A stretch of 37,430 bases of DNA from Puniceicoccales bacterium (GTDB lineage Bacteria > Verrucomicrobiota > Verrucomicrobiia > Opitutales > UBA953), in contig JAITHA010000092.1 of assembly GCA_031280235.1 (NCBI GenBank), positions 1-37,430 of the forward strand, in the 5' to 3' direction. Positions 1-9,364 of this stretch are shown piece by piece. The notes below the pieces were generated by a model. The model was not told where the DNA came from. It saw only the letters and a list, made by a program, of their open reading frames with translations, and did not search any database. Position 1 is the first letter of the stretch, and the number at the start of each line of letters is the position of its first letter. The position numbers and the translations under genes are program-made.

Positions 1-2
1 GT

Positions 3-107
3 GAAGAAGTGGACATCTGGCATATCCGCTTTGCCCAAATAAAAGAAAAACGCGACCGCCCCAAGAACCCCAAAACAACAAGCCACAGCCATAAAAAGAA
101 AGCCTGA
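3..107 (+). CDS. C-terminal end of a CDS entering from outside the window (hypothetical, partial)
   Basis: Frame 3 is open from the window edge: EEVDIWHIRFAQIKEKRDRPKNPKTTSHSHKKKA*, stop TGA at 105-107; basic Lys/His-rich tail. Confidence 0.4.
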   Translation, partial: EEVDIWHIRFAQIKEKRDRPKNPKTTSHSHKKKA

Positions 108-203
108 CGGCATTTTCCCGACAGGAAATGCATGGTATGCCGGTGCGAGTTGTTATTACAAAAGGCATTCGAGCTGATTGCGCACAGGCTGAGGTATTGG
201 ACG

Positions 204-350
204 TGTTGTGATATAAGCGCTCGTCTCAATACCTCGAAAAGCACATTAAATTTCTGGCTTAAAATGATCGTTTTCGGCAACTTTCGTACCTTGTATCGGC
301 ACTTTCGCACAGTAAAAATTTTCTATTGAGACTGCGAATAATATCCCGAC
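204..350 (+). repeat. MITE-like intergenic element, copy 1
   Basis: GTTGTGATATAAGCGCTCGTCTCAATACCTCGAAAAGCACA...TATTGAGACTGCGAATAATATCCCGAC; imperfect terminal inverted repeats (GTCTCAATA/TATTGAGAC internal, GTTGTGATAT/ATATCCCGAC terminal). Closely resembles 6690-6826 in the same orientation. Confidence 0.8.
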
Positions 351-549
351 AGCTCTAATCTACTCTTTGCCAGTCTGTGGAATTTTTATATCACCTGAAC
401 GCCAATACCGCGCGAAAGCTTGCTCACTCTCTTGTTTCACAACTGCTCTATTGCCGCCTGTATGATTCGCCGAGCTCTGCCCACCAGTTGCGGGCGGAGC
501 GTGCTCGTTGGGCAGGGCACTCTCACCAAGAGCGCCGTTCTGCAAATTC

Positions 550-614
550 TATCTGTCCACTGTCAAAATCAAATGCCTCTTCATCTGGCTCTCTATCTCG
601 CGAGTACATTATCT
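550..614. repeat. Degenerate ~60 bp dispersed repeat, copy A
   Basis: tatctgtccactgtcaaaatcaaatgcctcttcatctggctctctatctcgcgagtacattatct; about 39/49 matches to 32969-33029 over the ungapped part (counted by eye). Confidence 0.6.
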
Positions 615-708
615 GGAACGACCACACCCGAACCTCGCTGGGGGCGCAGATGCGGCACCCAACAACGGGGAGGTAAGCGTGAAAGATTTTTTCGGGATCC
701 GGCCGGAC

Positions 709-3700
709 TTAGAAGCGATAACCATACCCGACATTGATAACCCACGGGCGCTTGATTTTCTCGCCGATTGAGGCCTCGTAGTCCACATGCAATTGTTGCG
801 CGGAGTCCAGCTGCCAGACGACGCCAAGCCCGATGGTGCCTTGCACGTCATCGGTGTTTATGTCGAGTGCGGTTTTTTCAGAGCTAGTATGCACGCTTAT
901 TCGTCCACCGTTGCCGCTTTGTCCTTCGAGACCGAGCTTTGCGTACGGCTGGACGTACTGGTTCCTCTTCCTGTCGATGGTGAACGTCTTGCCAGCGCCG
1001 AGGAGGACGCCGTAACGGATAGAGGTGCTAGCATCCATGTCGATCCGCAGGTCTTCGGACGGGGATACCGCTTCTCTCAGAAAATGAGAAACGGCGATGC
1101 GGATGCCTGGCTCGATGAACCATGCGTCGCCGAGGTTGAAGCGCTTCCCGGCCTCGACGGAGAAACCCAATCCGTCTTGATTGTATTCTCCGTGATTGCG
1201 GCCGTGGCCGGAGTAATTCAGGCGATACTCGGTGTAGATGCGCTGTGCCTTGATGGTGGAGTCCAGATACCAACCGTTGGAGTTGGCCCATGTCCCGTAG
1301 AAACCACCGAGGATGGAGCGCGAGTCGCTCTTGCTGTCGTAGCCGTCGTTAAAATTACGCGTCGAAGCTTGGAAGCCGACAAAGGCACCGACGAAGACCT
1401 TGTTGTCACTGTTTATGGAAAAGGAGTGATCGTACCCGACGTCAGCGCCGCCCTGATATTCTTTGAAATTGGGGACGTGCTGGACGCTGAGTTTGGTGGA
1501 GACTTGCTGCCCGTAGGCGCGAAGCCAGACAGCATCTTCGTCCTCAACATCAAGAGTTCCCGGCTTGTATTCTTCCGGGTTGGCGGAGGAGGAGGAGGCG
1601 TTGGCAGCGAGGAGACCCAGACGCAGCCCGCCCTGTCGTTTGGAGATATTATCGAGCTGGGAGAACCAGCTTGTTGAGATCATAGCCGTCGCATTCAGGA
1701 AAGTTCTGCCGAGCGGGCTGTAGCCCACGACTTGCAAGGCGGTGTCATTCGCGCCACCCATCCCGAGCTCGTAGAAGCCGGTCACAATGGGGCTTTCGAG
1801 GAAGAACGTGGCATTGTCTGCCACTTGCCCGCCACGGACGAGGTCGTAGCGCGTATGCCCAGTGACGGCGCTGAGGTTCTCCGGCGTGACGCGGAAGAGG
1901 TGATGGCCGACGACAGCCCCGTCAGCTGCCACTTGTATGTAGTTGGAACGCTCCGGGTTGGCGAAATCCACGGAGAGTTCGTAAATGCCCATTTGCGCCG
2001 CCGCGTTGCTGAGGGATTTGACTTCGAGGACTTGCCCCGGGGCACTGAACTTGACGGTACCGCTGTTGCGCAACGCGCCGTTGATGAGGCTGCGCGTTTG
2101 TGTGGCGACGAGATCGAGGTGGGCATCGAGCCTATTGGTGAAGTCGCCGTTGATCGCCTTGGCGGTGAAGGTGCCGAAGTTTTCTGCACCCTTGGTAGTA
2201 GTGATCGTCTCGGCTCTGAAATTGCCGTTGGCGTAGTTGACAAGGGTTTCCGCGTTGACGACGTTCGCCGTGAAGAGTACGGGTTGGCTGGTCGCCGTGG
2301 GCTTCGCGACACCGTTTTCGAAAGTGTTGACGAGGAAGGTACCCTCCACGACAGTCTCGCCCTTGGTGGCGAGGAATTTATTGAAACTGTGGCTCTTCCC
2401 TGTGCCTTCGAGCTTCAGGAGTCCTTCGCCGTTTTTGCTGACCGTTCCCTGCTTGTTGCCCTCGGTGTCAAGCTTGTTGCTGATGGTGCCTGTGAGGACC
2501 TGGTCGTTGTCCGATGCGAAGGTTATCCCACCACCATTGAGGATGATATTGCCCGCATAGTTGCCGACGGCGGCTGGGGCAAGCCTTGGCGGGACGGGGA
2601 TTGTTGTTGGCGGGGCGTCAGGATCCGAGGGCTCCGGGGGCAGGATGGCGTTGGCCGGAGCGCCGAGCAAACCCGTGATTTCCAGAAAACCACCGGTAAG
2701 CGTTGTCGTTCCTGTGTAGGTGTTTGCGTTGGCGATCTGCAGGATTCCCGTCCCGGACTTGGTCAGAGGGCCATCCCCGCCGATCGCCCCATAGAAAGAG
2801 CTGAGGACTAGATTGCGCGAGGAGTCGAACTCTACCGTTCCGCCCGTTGCGCCGAGCGTCCAGTCCGCTTCGTAGTAGCGCCCAGTGAGTTTGAGCGTGG
2901 CATTGTTGAGCGTGTTCTGCCCTGCACCGATATTTTTGTCGGAAGCGATGGAGAGCGTTCCACCAAGCACTTTGGTTCCGCCGGTGTGGATGTTGGTGCC
3001 AGTGAGGATGAGCAGTCCTGTGCCTGTTTTTTCGAGAGAGCCCGTGCCCTCAATATTGCCGGCAAAGGTATCGTAGCGTGCGCCCACAGAAGCGCTGGTA
3101 GCCGAACGGTCAAAGGCCAGGGTGCCGTCAGCGACGACCTTGGGCACAGTGAGCACCCCACCGTCAGCAACGGTGAATTTTCCTGTGGACTCAATGGTAA
3201 GCGCGCTGGCGTTCGTCTCGCCAGCGAAGGTGCCCTCGCCTGCTACGTCCACACCCACGAAGGCAAGGTCGTTGGCGAAGTGGGCCGAGGCGTTGGCGAG
3301 GATGACGAGTTTTCCATCGGCGTTGACGCCCGGGCCTGTCGCGCCCGTGGCCAAGCCCGTTATCTTGCCGCCTGAGAAATAGAACTTCGTGCCAGACACA
3401 GACATACCGCCAACAACAACCCCGTTGTGCGGCGTGCCTGTGTTCTCATATTGCGTGGCGACGACGACGCTTTTCTGCACGCGGGGCTGGTCGGCAAAAT
3501 TCACCACATCCCCATCGACAAAACTTCTTCCCGGGGTGCCATTTTCGTGCCAGTTGGTGGGAGCGTCAGCACCCTTGTTCCACGTATTGGCATTAGTGCC
3601 TTGGTTCCAAGTGAGATTGATGCTGGAAGTCGCGTAGGTGTTGAGTACGAGGTGCTTCCCGGCGACTTCATTGCCATCGCTGTCGGTGTTGGCAACCGGG

Positions 3701-6597
3701 GTGAGAGTGGCGCGCAGGCGGCTGTTGGCGGTGTCGATGGTCACCCCTGCGTATTGGAAAACAGTCTTGGAGAGGTCGCCTGCAGTGAGTGTGTCCGTGG
3801 TCTGCAGGACGGTGTATGCGCCTGTGCCCCAAGTGACGCCTGCGCCGTGGATGTCCACCGTATTTTGTGCGCCATCGCCTAAGCCAAAGACTGCCTTGCC
3901 CGATATTTCCACGAGGTCGGAAACACTGGTGCCATAAAGATTCACGCGCAGCGTGACGCCATTGAGCTCAAGGGTACCGGCGGTACCAGCGAGGTGGAGA
4001 GTACCGATGGGCGTTTCCCGCACCCCGGGGGCGTGGATGCCGGGGCTGAGAGTTGTGCCAGAGTCAAATGAGACTTGGCCCACGGTGCCTGTCCCAGCAA
4101 GTGTGCCTTGGCTGACGCGGAGTGGGGCGGTGACTGCCCCGTGTACTTCAAGAACACCAGTGCCCACCTTGACAAGTGGACCTGGGCCAGAAATATCGCC
4201 ATAAAAACGACTTGCAATTACATTTGTGGCGATGCTTCCTCCTCCCGTTCCGACTACCCAAGACTTGGTATAGTTGACTCCGATGAGAGCAAGTGTCGCG
4301 CCGTTGGAGAGGGTATTGACACCGCTGCCGAGGTTGGTGTCTAGACTGATGGCAATGGCCCCGGCGGAGACAGTCAAATTGTTGATCCCCGTGTTGTTCC
4401 CGGCGAGCGTCAACGTGCCTTGGCCAGTCTTGGTGATGGAGCCGCCACCAGTGAGCGCCCCAGTGAACGTGACATCGTTATCGGCGGAAAGTGTGCCACC
4501 GTTTGCTCCGATGGCCCACGAGTTGAAATAGCTGGTGCCGTCGATGCCAGAAAGGCGCAAGGTGGCGTTGTCGAGCGAATTGGCACCCCTGCCGAGGTTA
4601 GTCGGGGAGGCGATGTCGAGCGTGCCCCCGCTAACGGTCGTGCGAACGCTGTAGGCATTATTGTTCCCGAAATTATTGCCTGTGAGCACAAGAGTGCTGG
4701 CCCCCGTCTTCACAAGTGAGCCGTTCCCCGAAATGACACCGGAAAGCGTCTGTGTAATAGCCGCGCCTGCTTGGGAGATGAGCAAGGTGCTGGCATTGAT
4801 GGAGATATTGCTCGCGTAGGTATTGGAGCTATCGGCGCCCAAGGTGCCGGAGAGCTCCAAGGTGCCACCGCTGATATGGGTTGTCCCTGTGTAGGTGTTT
4901 GCCTTGGAAAGCTCGAGCGTGCCTGCACCAGCCTTGGTGAGGATGCCAGAGCCGCTGACGACGCCGCTCAGCACCTGATTCTCCAGCTGGTCAAAGCTGA
5001 TGTTGCCACCTATGAGGGCGATGTCCCCGGCGTAGTTGTTCCCGCCTACACTGGCCCCAAGCGCACCCGTGATCTTGAGCAACCCGCCAGTGATGGTGGT
5101 CGCACCAGCGTAAGTATTTTTTCCCGAGAGCGTGAGCGTATTCGCCACTGTCGGCGCGGCCAAGACGAGGTTAGAGGTCAGGTTCATGCCGGAGATTTTC
5201 CCGGCAAAAGCGCCCCCAACGGTCACGGTGAGCGTCTTTGCCCCAAGCTTGATTTCGGTACCTGCGCCAGTCTGGCCCGCTTGCAATTGCAAGCTTTTGA
5301 CGGTCGCACCAGCCGTTGTGCCGCTGATGTCGAAAGTTGTACCGTCGTCGAGGCGCAGCCCGCTCGCCGCCTCAATGGAGCCCGCGCCCGAAAGCGCGAG
5401 TGTGCCGCCCAAGACGATAAACTGCCCGGCGAAGTCCGTGTTGGAATTGGTGAGCGTGAAGGTGCCTGTCCCATTTTTGCTGAAGCTGCTGTTAGCAGCC
5501 CCTGAGAGCTTTCCGGCAAAGCCTTCGTCCTTATATTCCCCTGCGACGCCAAGTTGGAAATGCTTGAGGCTACCGAGGATGAGACGACTGTCCGCCGAAG
5601 CGCTGGAGAGAGATTTGGCCTTCACTGTGGAGCCATTCGCCAACGAACTGATGTCGAATTCGCCACTGCCCGAAAGGGCGAGGGACTTGAGCGCTGATGG
5701 CCACTTCAAGTTTGTCGAATTGGAGAACACAAGCTTGCCTTCACTGACAGCAAGATCGCCCTCAAAATTGCGCAGGTCAGCATTGAGAGTAAGCGCCCCG
5801 CTGCCTGTCTTGGTGAACTTGCTTGAAACGCCGCCTTCAAGCACGCCAGCATAGTTGCCTGGGAGGAGCGACGCTTGTTCAATCGTGAGCAAGCCAGAAG
5901 TTCCAAGCCGGATTGTCGCGGCATTTGTACCGATGAGGCTTCCTGTGCTCTGGATGGTATTGTTTACATCCAAGGTGCCTCCTTCAAGGCCAAGGCTACT
6001 GTTGGGGCTGAGGGTGCTGCTCCCCGTAGTCGTAAGCGTGGCGCCACTATACACGATCGTCTTGCCCGTGAAAGTATTGCTAACGCCAGAAGCCAAGGTG
6101 ACGGCGTTCGTTCCGCTAACGAAAAGATTCCCCTCCCCAGTGATGTTGCCCGAGAGGCTCTGCGCCGAAAATGGGCGCAAATCAAGCACGCCACCATTCT
6201 TCAGTTCAATTGAACCGCTATGAGCCCCGCTGGTGAGAAGGCCCGTCAAGCGGAGCGTCGCGGCGTCTATCACGGTTTTTCCCACATAACTGTTCCCGGC
6301 AGCGCTCAACACAAGTACGCCGCCGCCGCCGCCATACACCCCGTCGACAACGAGATCGCCCGTACCCGTGATAGCACCAGATTGGGTGGCGATTTTTTCG
6401 GTACCATACCCTGGATACGCGTAGTTGAGCCGCAGGTAATTATCCCCAGCATCAAGGGCAAAAACGTTGCTGTCAACAGAAGCGTTGTTGTATATGCGCT
6501 CGGCAGCGCACAGGCTACTCGCTGTGGCGACGGATGAGACCACAAGCAAGCTCGCGGCGGTTTTGAAGAAGAGACTCACAGATGGCGTTTTTTTCAT
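709..6597 (-). CDS. Autotransporter outer-membrane beta-barrel protein with passenger-associated repeats
   Basis: Start probably at the Met at 6597 (MKKTPSVSLFFKTAASLLVVSSVATASSLCAA signal peptide), downstream of the track start at 6690. Many repeats of the type GSLTKTGAGTLTLSGNNTYTGTTTISGGTLEL; C-terminal barrel ends ...VINVGYGYRF with terminal Phe. Confidence 0.93.
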   Translation of the reverse strand: MKKTPSVSLFFKTAASLLVVSSVATASSLCAAERIYNNASVDSNVFALDAGDNYLRLNYAYPGYGTEKIATQSGAITGTGDLVVDGVYGGGGGVLVLSAAGNSYVGKTVIDAATLRLTGLLTSGAHSGSIELKNGGVLDLRPFSAQSLSGNITGEGNLFVSGTNAVTLASGVSNTFTGKTIVYSGATLTTTGSSTLSPNSSLGLEGGTLDVNNTIQSTGSLIGTNAATIRLGTSGLLTIEQASLLPGNYAGVLEGGVSSKFTKTGSGALTLNADLRNFEGDLAVSEGKLVFSNSTNLKWPSALKSLALSGSGEFDISSLANGSTVKAKSLSSASADSRLILGSLKHFQLGVAGEYKDEGFAGKLSGAANSSFSKNGTGTFTLTNSNTDFAGQFIVLGGTLALSGAGSIEAASGLRLDDGTTFDISGTTAGATVKSLQLQAGQTGAGTEIKLGAKTLTVTVGGAFAGKISGMNLTSNLVLAAPTVANTLTLSGKNTYAGATTITGGLLKITGALGASVGGNNYAGDIALIGGNISFDQLENQVLSGVVSGSGILTKAGAGTLELSKANTYTGTTHISGGTLELSGTLGADSSNTYASNISINASTLLISQAGAAITQTLSGVISGNGSLVKTGASTLVLTGNNFGNNNAYSVRTTVSGGTLDIASPTNLGRGANSLDNATLRLSGIDGTSYFNSWAIGANGGTLSADNDVTFTGALTGGGSITKTGQGTLTLAGNNTGINNLTVSAGAIAISLDTNLGSGVNTLSNGATLALIGVNYTKSWVVGTGGGSIATNVIASRFYGDISGPGPLVKVGTGVLEVHGAVTAPLRVSQGTLAGTGTVGQVSFDSGTTLSPGIHAPGVRETPIGTLHLAGTAGTLELNGVTLRVNLYGTSVSDLVEISGKAVFGLGDGAQNTVDIHGAGVTWGTGAYTVLQTTDTLTAGDLSKTVFQYAGVTIDTANSRLRATLTPVANTDSDGNEVAGKHLVLNTYATSSINLTWNQGTNANTWNKGADAPTNWHENGTPGRSFVDGDVVNFADQPRVQKSVVVATQYENTGTPHNGVVVGGMSVSGTKFYFSGGKITGLATGATGPGVNADGKLVILANASAHFANDLAFVGVDVAGEGTFAGETNASALTIESTGKFTVADGGVLTVPKVVADGTLAFDRSATSASVGARYDTFAGNIEGTGSLEKTGTGLLILTGTNIHTGGTKVLGGTLSIASDKNIGAGQNTLNNATLKLTGRYYEADWTLGATGGTVEFDSSRNLVLSSFYGAIGGDGPLTKSGTGILQIANANTYTGTTTLTGGFLEITGLLGAPANAILPPEPSDPDAPPTTIPVPPRLAPAAVGNYAGNIILNGGGITFASDNDQVLTGTISNKLDTEGNKQGTVSKNGEGLLKLEGTGKSHSFNKFLATKGETVVEGTFLVNTFENGVAKPTATSQPVLFTANVVNAETLVNYANGNFRAETITTTKGAENFGTFTAKAINGDFTNRLDAHLDLVATQTRSLINGALRNSGTVKFSAPGQVLEVKSLSNAAAQMGIYELSVDFANPERSNYIQVAADGAVVGHHLFRVTPENLSAVTGHTRYDLVRGGQVADNATFFLESPIVTGFYELGMGGANDTALQVVGYSPLGRTFLNATAMISTSWFSQLDNISKRQGGLRLGLLAANASSSSANPEEYKPGTLDVEDEDAVWLRAYGQQVSTKLSVQHVPNFKEYQGGADVGYDHSFSINSDNKVFVGAFVGFQASTRNFNDGYDSKSDSRSILGGFYGTWANSNGWYLDSTIKAQRIYTEYRLNYSGHGRNHGEYNQDGLGFSVEAGKRFNLGDAWFIEPGIRIAVSHFLREAVSPSEDLRIDMDASTSIRYGVLLGAGKTFTIDRKRNQYVQPYAKLGLEGQSGNGGRISVHTSSEKTALDINTDDVQGTIGLGVVWQLDSAQQLHVDYEASIGEKIKRPWVINVGYGYRF

Positions 6598-6689
6598 CGG
6601 TAAAGGAGATGTTGGGAGGGAGGGAACGGCGCCCGGGGAAGTTTGCAATAATTTTATATGCCCAAAACGACGCAAAATCAACTTAGGCA

Positions 6690-6826
6690 TGTTGTGATAT
6701 AAGCGTTCGTCTCAATACCTCAAAAAACACACCAAATTTCTGGCTCAAAATGAGAATTTTTGGGCCTTTTATCGGCACTTATGCACAGTGAAAAAATCCT
6801 ATTGAGCTGAAAAAAATATCACAACA
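6690..6826 (+). repeat. MITE-like intergenic element, copy 2
   Basis: Perfect 11-bp terminal inverted repeats TGTTGTGATAT (6690-6700) / ATATCACAACA (6816-6826); direct-orientation homologue of 204-350. Confidence 0.82.
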
Positions 6827-6869
6827 AGTCTCTTGGTTTTCGCCGACTCAAACCCGGCCAATGCCCGGG

Positions 6870-7154
6870 TCATTCCCCGGAGAAGAAATCCCACAGGAAC
6901 AGATTCTCCATGACGAACCATATGAACATCCACCCGAGCAACAGCATGATGGCAAAGCGGATACGCGCCACTACGCGTACCACCCGCCGATTTTTCCCCG
7001 AGTATCCCTCCTGAAAAAGGTAACGCCAAAGCCGGGTGACAAAAGGCGCCTCAGTCACACCGCGCAAATCCTTATGAATATAGACGACTTTGCGGTAGCG
7101 GCGAAGCCTGCGCCTGTGCGCGATGCGGTGGATGAGGCGGGAGAGAAAACGCAT
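6870..7154 (-). CDS. Small membrane protein, hypothetical (94 aa)
   Basis: ORF MRFLSRLIHRIAHRRRLRRYRK... with very basic N-terminus and hydrophobic C-terminal segment (FAIMLLLGWMFIWFVMENLFLW). Confidence 0.6.
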   Translation of the reverse strand: MRFLSRLIHRIAHRRRLRRYRKVVYIHKDLRGVTEAPFVTRLWRYLFQEGYSGKNRRVVRVVARIRFAIMLLLGWMFIWFVMENLFLWDFFSGE

Positions 7155-7169
7155 GTTTCCCGGCCCGCG

Positions 7170-8069
7170 TTACTTGGCGGCAGTGAAATTTTCGATAATT
7201 TCCCTGACCGCGTTTTCCGCATCCCACAGGGGGCCTGAACCATTTTTCCAAATAATTTCGCCGTTGTCGCGGTTCACGATGATAACGGCCCACGCCTGAT
7301 AGGAACCCTTTGCAAAGGGGCTGGAAATACATTCGGCAAATTCCTTGGAAATGAGCAACGGGATCACTTCCTGCTGGACGATCGAAGCATCGCCGCTCTT
7401 GCGCACAATTTGCGGCGCAGCAGACTTCTCCGCTCCCGTTCTGTTCCCAGATGTCGGGATCGACCTTGCCGCCGTCTTGCCGCTAGTTTCCTTGGCGTAC
7501 CAGAAGATGTAGGCATCCGCCCGGATGTCCACGTGAACATCCCTCCCGACGGATGCGTGCAGGCGCAAGCAACGTGCGCCATTGGGGAGCGCCCTGACGA
7601 CGGGCGCGCCGACATCCGTGGACGCGTTCACAACCTCCTGAGTGGAGAGCCTGCCCTTTTGCTGTATGATCTGCTCCGTCCCGTTGGGGGAAAGATTTTC
7701 CAGAAGCTGTGCACGCATATCCACGCGGATGGCAGACAAACGCGCCTTGGCCACCTCAGCCTGAACGGCATCGTGCTCCGCTTTCGGCTGCTTCAGAAGG
7801 TTGAGCGTCGCCTCGCGCTGGGTGCTCGTGTGGCGGACAAGTAGTGTGTCCTTGTGGAGGCCCAGCAACTCGACCTCGACAGGCAGCCCGTCAGACGTGC
7901 GCAAGACGAGAGTGGCCAACGCCGGAGCATTCGTGCTCGCCGCGGGTGTGGCGGCGGCCGGGGCCGGGACGGCATGAAGCAACGCCCCCTGATGAAAAGC
8001 AAACGCGACAACGGCGAAGGCGAAAAGGTGCAACGAAACGGGGCGGCAGATGAAGCGTAGCGAAGACAT
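7170..8069 (-). CDS. Secreted hypothetical protein with SHD1-like segment
   Basis: Start chosen at MSSLRFICRPVSLHLFAFAVVAFAFHQGALLHA (signal peptide) rather than 8135, which would overlap the upstream ORF. Segment LVLRTSDGLPVEVELLGLHKDTLLVRHTSTQREATLNLLKQ resembles SHD1 domains (inference). Confidence 0.7.
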   Translation of the reverse strand: MSSLRFICRPVSLHLFAFAVVAFAFHQGALLHAVPAPAAATPAASTNAPALATLVLRTSDGLPVEVELLGLHKDTLLVRHTSTQREATLNLLKQPKAEHDAVQAEVAKARLSAIRVDMRAQLLENLSPNGTEQIIQQKGRLSTQEVVNASTDVGAPVVRALPNGARCLRLHASVGRDVHVDIRADAYIFWYAKETSGKTAARSIPTSGNRTGAEKSAAPQIVRKSGDASIVQQEVIPLLISKEFAECISSPFAKGSYQAWAVIIVNRDNGEIIWKNGSGPLWDAENAVREIIENFTAAK

Positions 8070-8095
8070 GGCAGCAGATACGTATCGGTTGGGTG

Positions 8096-9301
8096 TTATT
8101 TTCGGGAAGAAAGGAAATAGTCGGGCGAGGTGCAATTGGCCATCAGCTCGCCGCTGATCACTGTGACCTTCTCCCTCTCGGTGTCAATGAGGGCGAGACG
8201 CGAGGAACGCCCCGCGATGCGCGTCGCCACCAAGTGGCGCCCATCAGCACACCAGGTCGGGTTCGCGTAGTTGCCGGCGGGCTTGGTCTTTACAGGGGAG
8301 ACTTTGCCAGTGTCTGTATCGACTATCGCGATGCCAAAGCTGCCGGAGTAATAGGTGAAAGCGATCTTCGCAGGATGGACGGGGTTCCAAGCGGGCTCGG
8401 TGGAGTAGCTGTAGTTCGTCTTTATGCGCTGGAGCGCACCACCGGGCAATTTGGCGACATGAATGCTCGGGCTGCCAGCCGCGCCGCTGGAAAGCGCGAG
8501 GCGTAAGCCATCTGCCGACCATGCCGGATCCGTCTCCACCCCTTTGGTGAAAATGACGCAGCGCGCATTGGCCCCATTCGCATCGGCAAGGTAGATGTCC
8601 ATGTCGCCGCGCGCAGACGAAGCGAACGCTATCTGCCCCGTGCGCGGGTTCGAGACAGCGCCAATGGTGGTGCCACGCGCGTTGACGACGACACCGCGTC
8701 TGCGCCCGTTGAGGGCGTTCACGGCGTAGATGTCGGTGAAGTTCTGGTTGGCGTACGTGGTGTAGAGTACCTCTGTACCGTCGTGCGTCCAGCGTGGCGC
8801 CAACGAGATGGAGCCATGCGTGGTGAGCGGGCGCACGGAGGCGAGAAAAAGATCACTGGCGTAAATTTCCTTTTTGCCCGTGCGATCGCTGGTAAAAGCG
8901 AGTTTCCCGGCAAAGAAGGGGCGCCTGCCCTCAACGCCCAGCATGGCATCGCAAGCGCGCAAGGTGGCCTCCTCAAGGTTCGCGCCAGAGAGGTCCCGCG
9001 TCACTTTCGTGCCACGTTTTGGCGCGTAACAGGTGGCGGACACCGTGGTGTCGTTTACCTTGGTAAGCGTCAGGGAGAGCGCAGCTTTGGCATCGACTGT
9101 GTAGTCGCCATGGGCGTTGAAAGCCTGCTTGGCGAGCGAGGCAATGGCAGGCGTGGAGGACTGCACGGAGATCCTTTCGGTAGGAAGCTTGCCGTCGATT
9201 GTTTCGGCTTGGGCAGAGGCGGGCGAAAGGGCAGCGGGCAACAAAAGCATGGCGGCAAAAGCGGCGGCGCGGAAAGAGGCGTTGTTTTTCAGAAAGCGCA
9301 T
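8096..9301 (-). CDS. TolB-like beta-propeller (PD40) periplasmic protein
   Basis: Signal peptide; repeated propeller motifs such as LAFTSDRTGKKEIYASD, IAFASSARGDMDIYLADANG, DPAWSADGLRLALSS, EPAWNPVHPAKIAFT, NPTWCADGRHLVATR. Confidence 0.85.
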   Translation of the reverse strand: MRFLKNNASFRAAAFAAMLLLPAALSPASAQAETIDGKLPTERISVQSSTPAIASLAKQAFNAHGDYTVDAKAALSLTLTKVNDTTVSATCYAPKRGTKVTRDLSGANLEEATLRACDAMLGVEGRRPFFAGKLAFTSDRTGKKEIYASDLFLASVRPLTTHGSISLAPRWTHDGTEVLYTTYANQNFTDIYAVNALNGRRRGVVVNARGTTIGAVSNPRTGQIAFASSARGDMDIYLADANGANARCVIFTKGVETDPAWSADGLRLALSSGAAGSPSIHVAKLPGGALQRIKTNYSYSTEPAWNPVHPAKIAFTYYSGSFGIAIVDTDTGKVSPVKTKPAGNYANPTWCADGRHLVATRIAGRSSRLALIDTEREKVTVISGELMANCTSPDYFLSSRK

Positions 9302-9364
9302 GGACTTGAAGAGAGGGAAGAATCTTGAGAAATAAAAGCAGCTGGGCTTGCAATGTTTAAGCGG

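Noticed and set aside
360-545. 61-aa minus-strand ORF MQNGALGESALPNEHAPP...
   Set aside because: Possibly a C-terminal remnant of something, but no motif or supporting context; not called as a gene.
787-2811. Long plus-strand ORFs (296 and 359 aa) inside the autotransporter
   Set aside because: Antisense to the autotransporter, composition-driven, no recognisable motifs.
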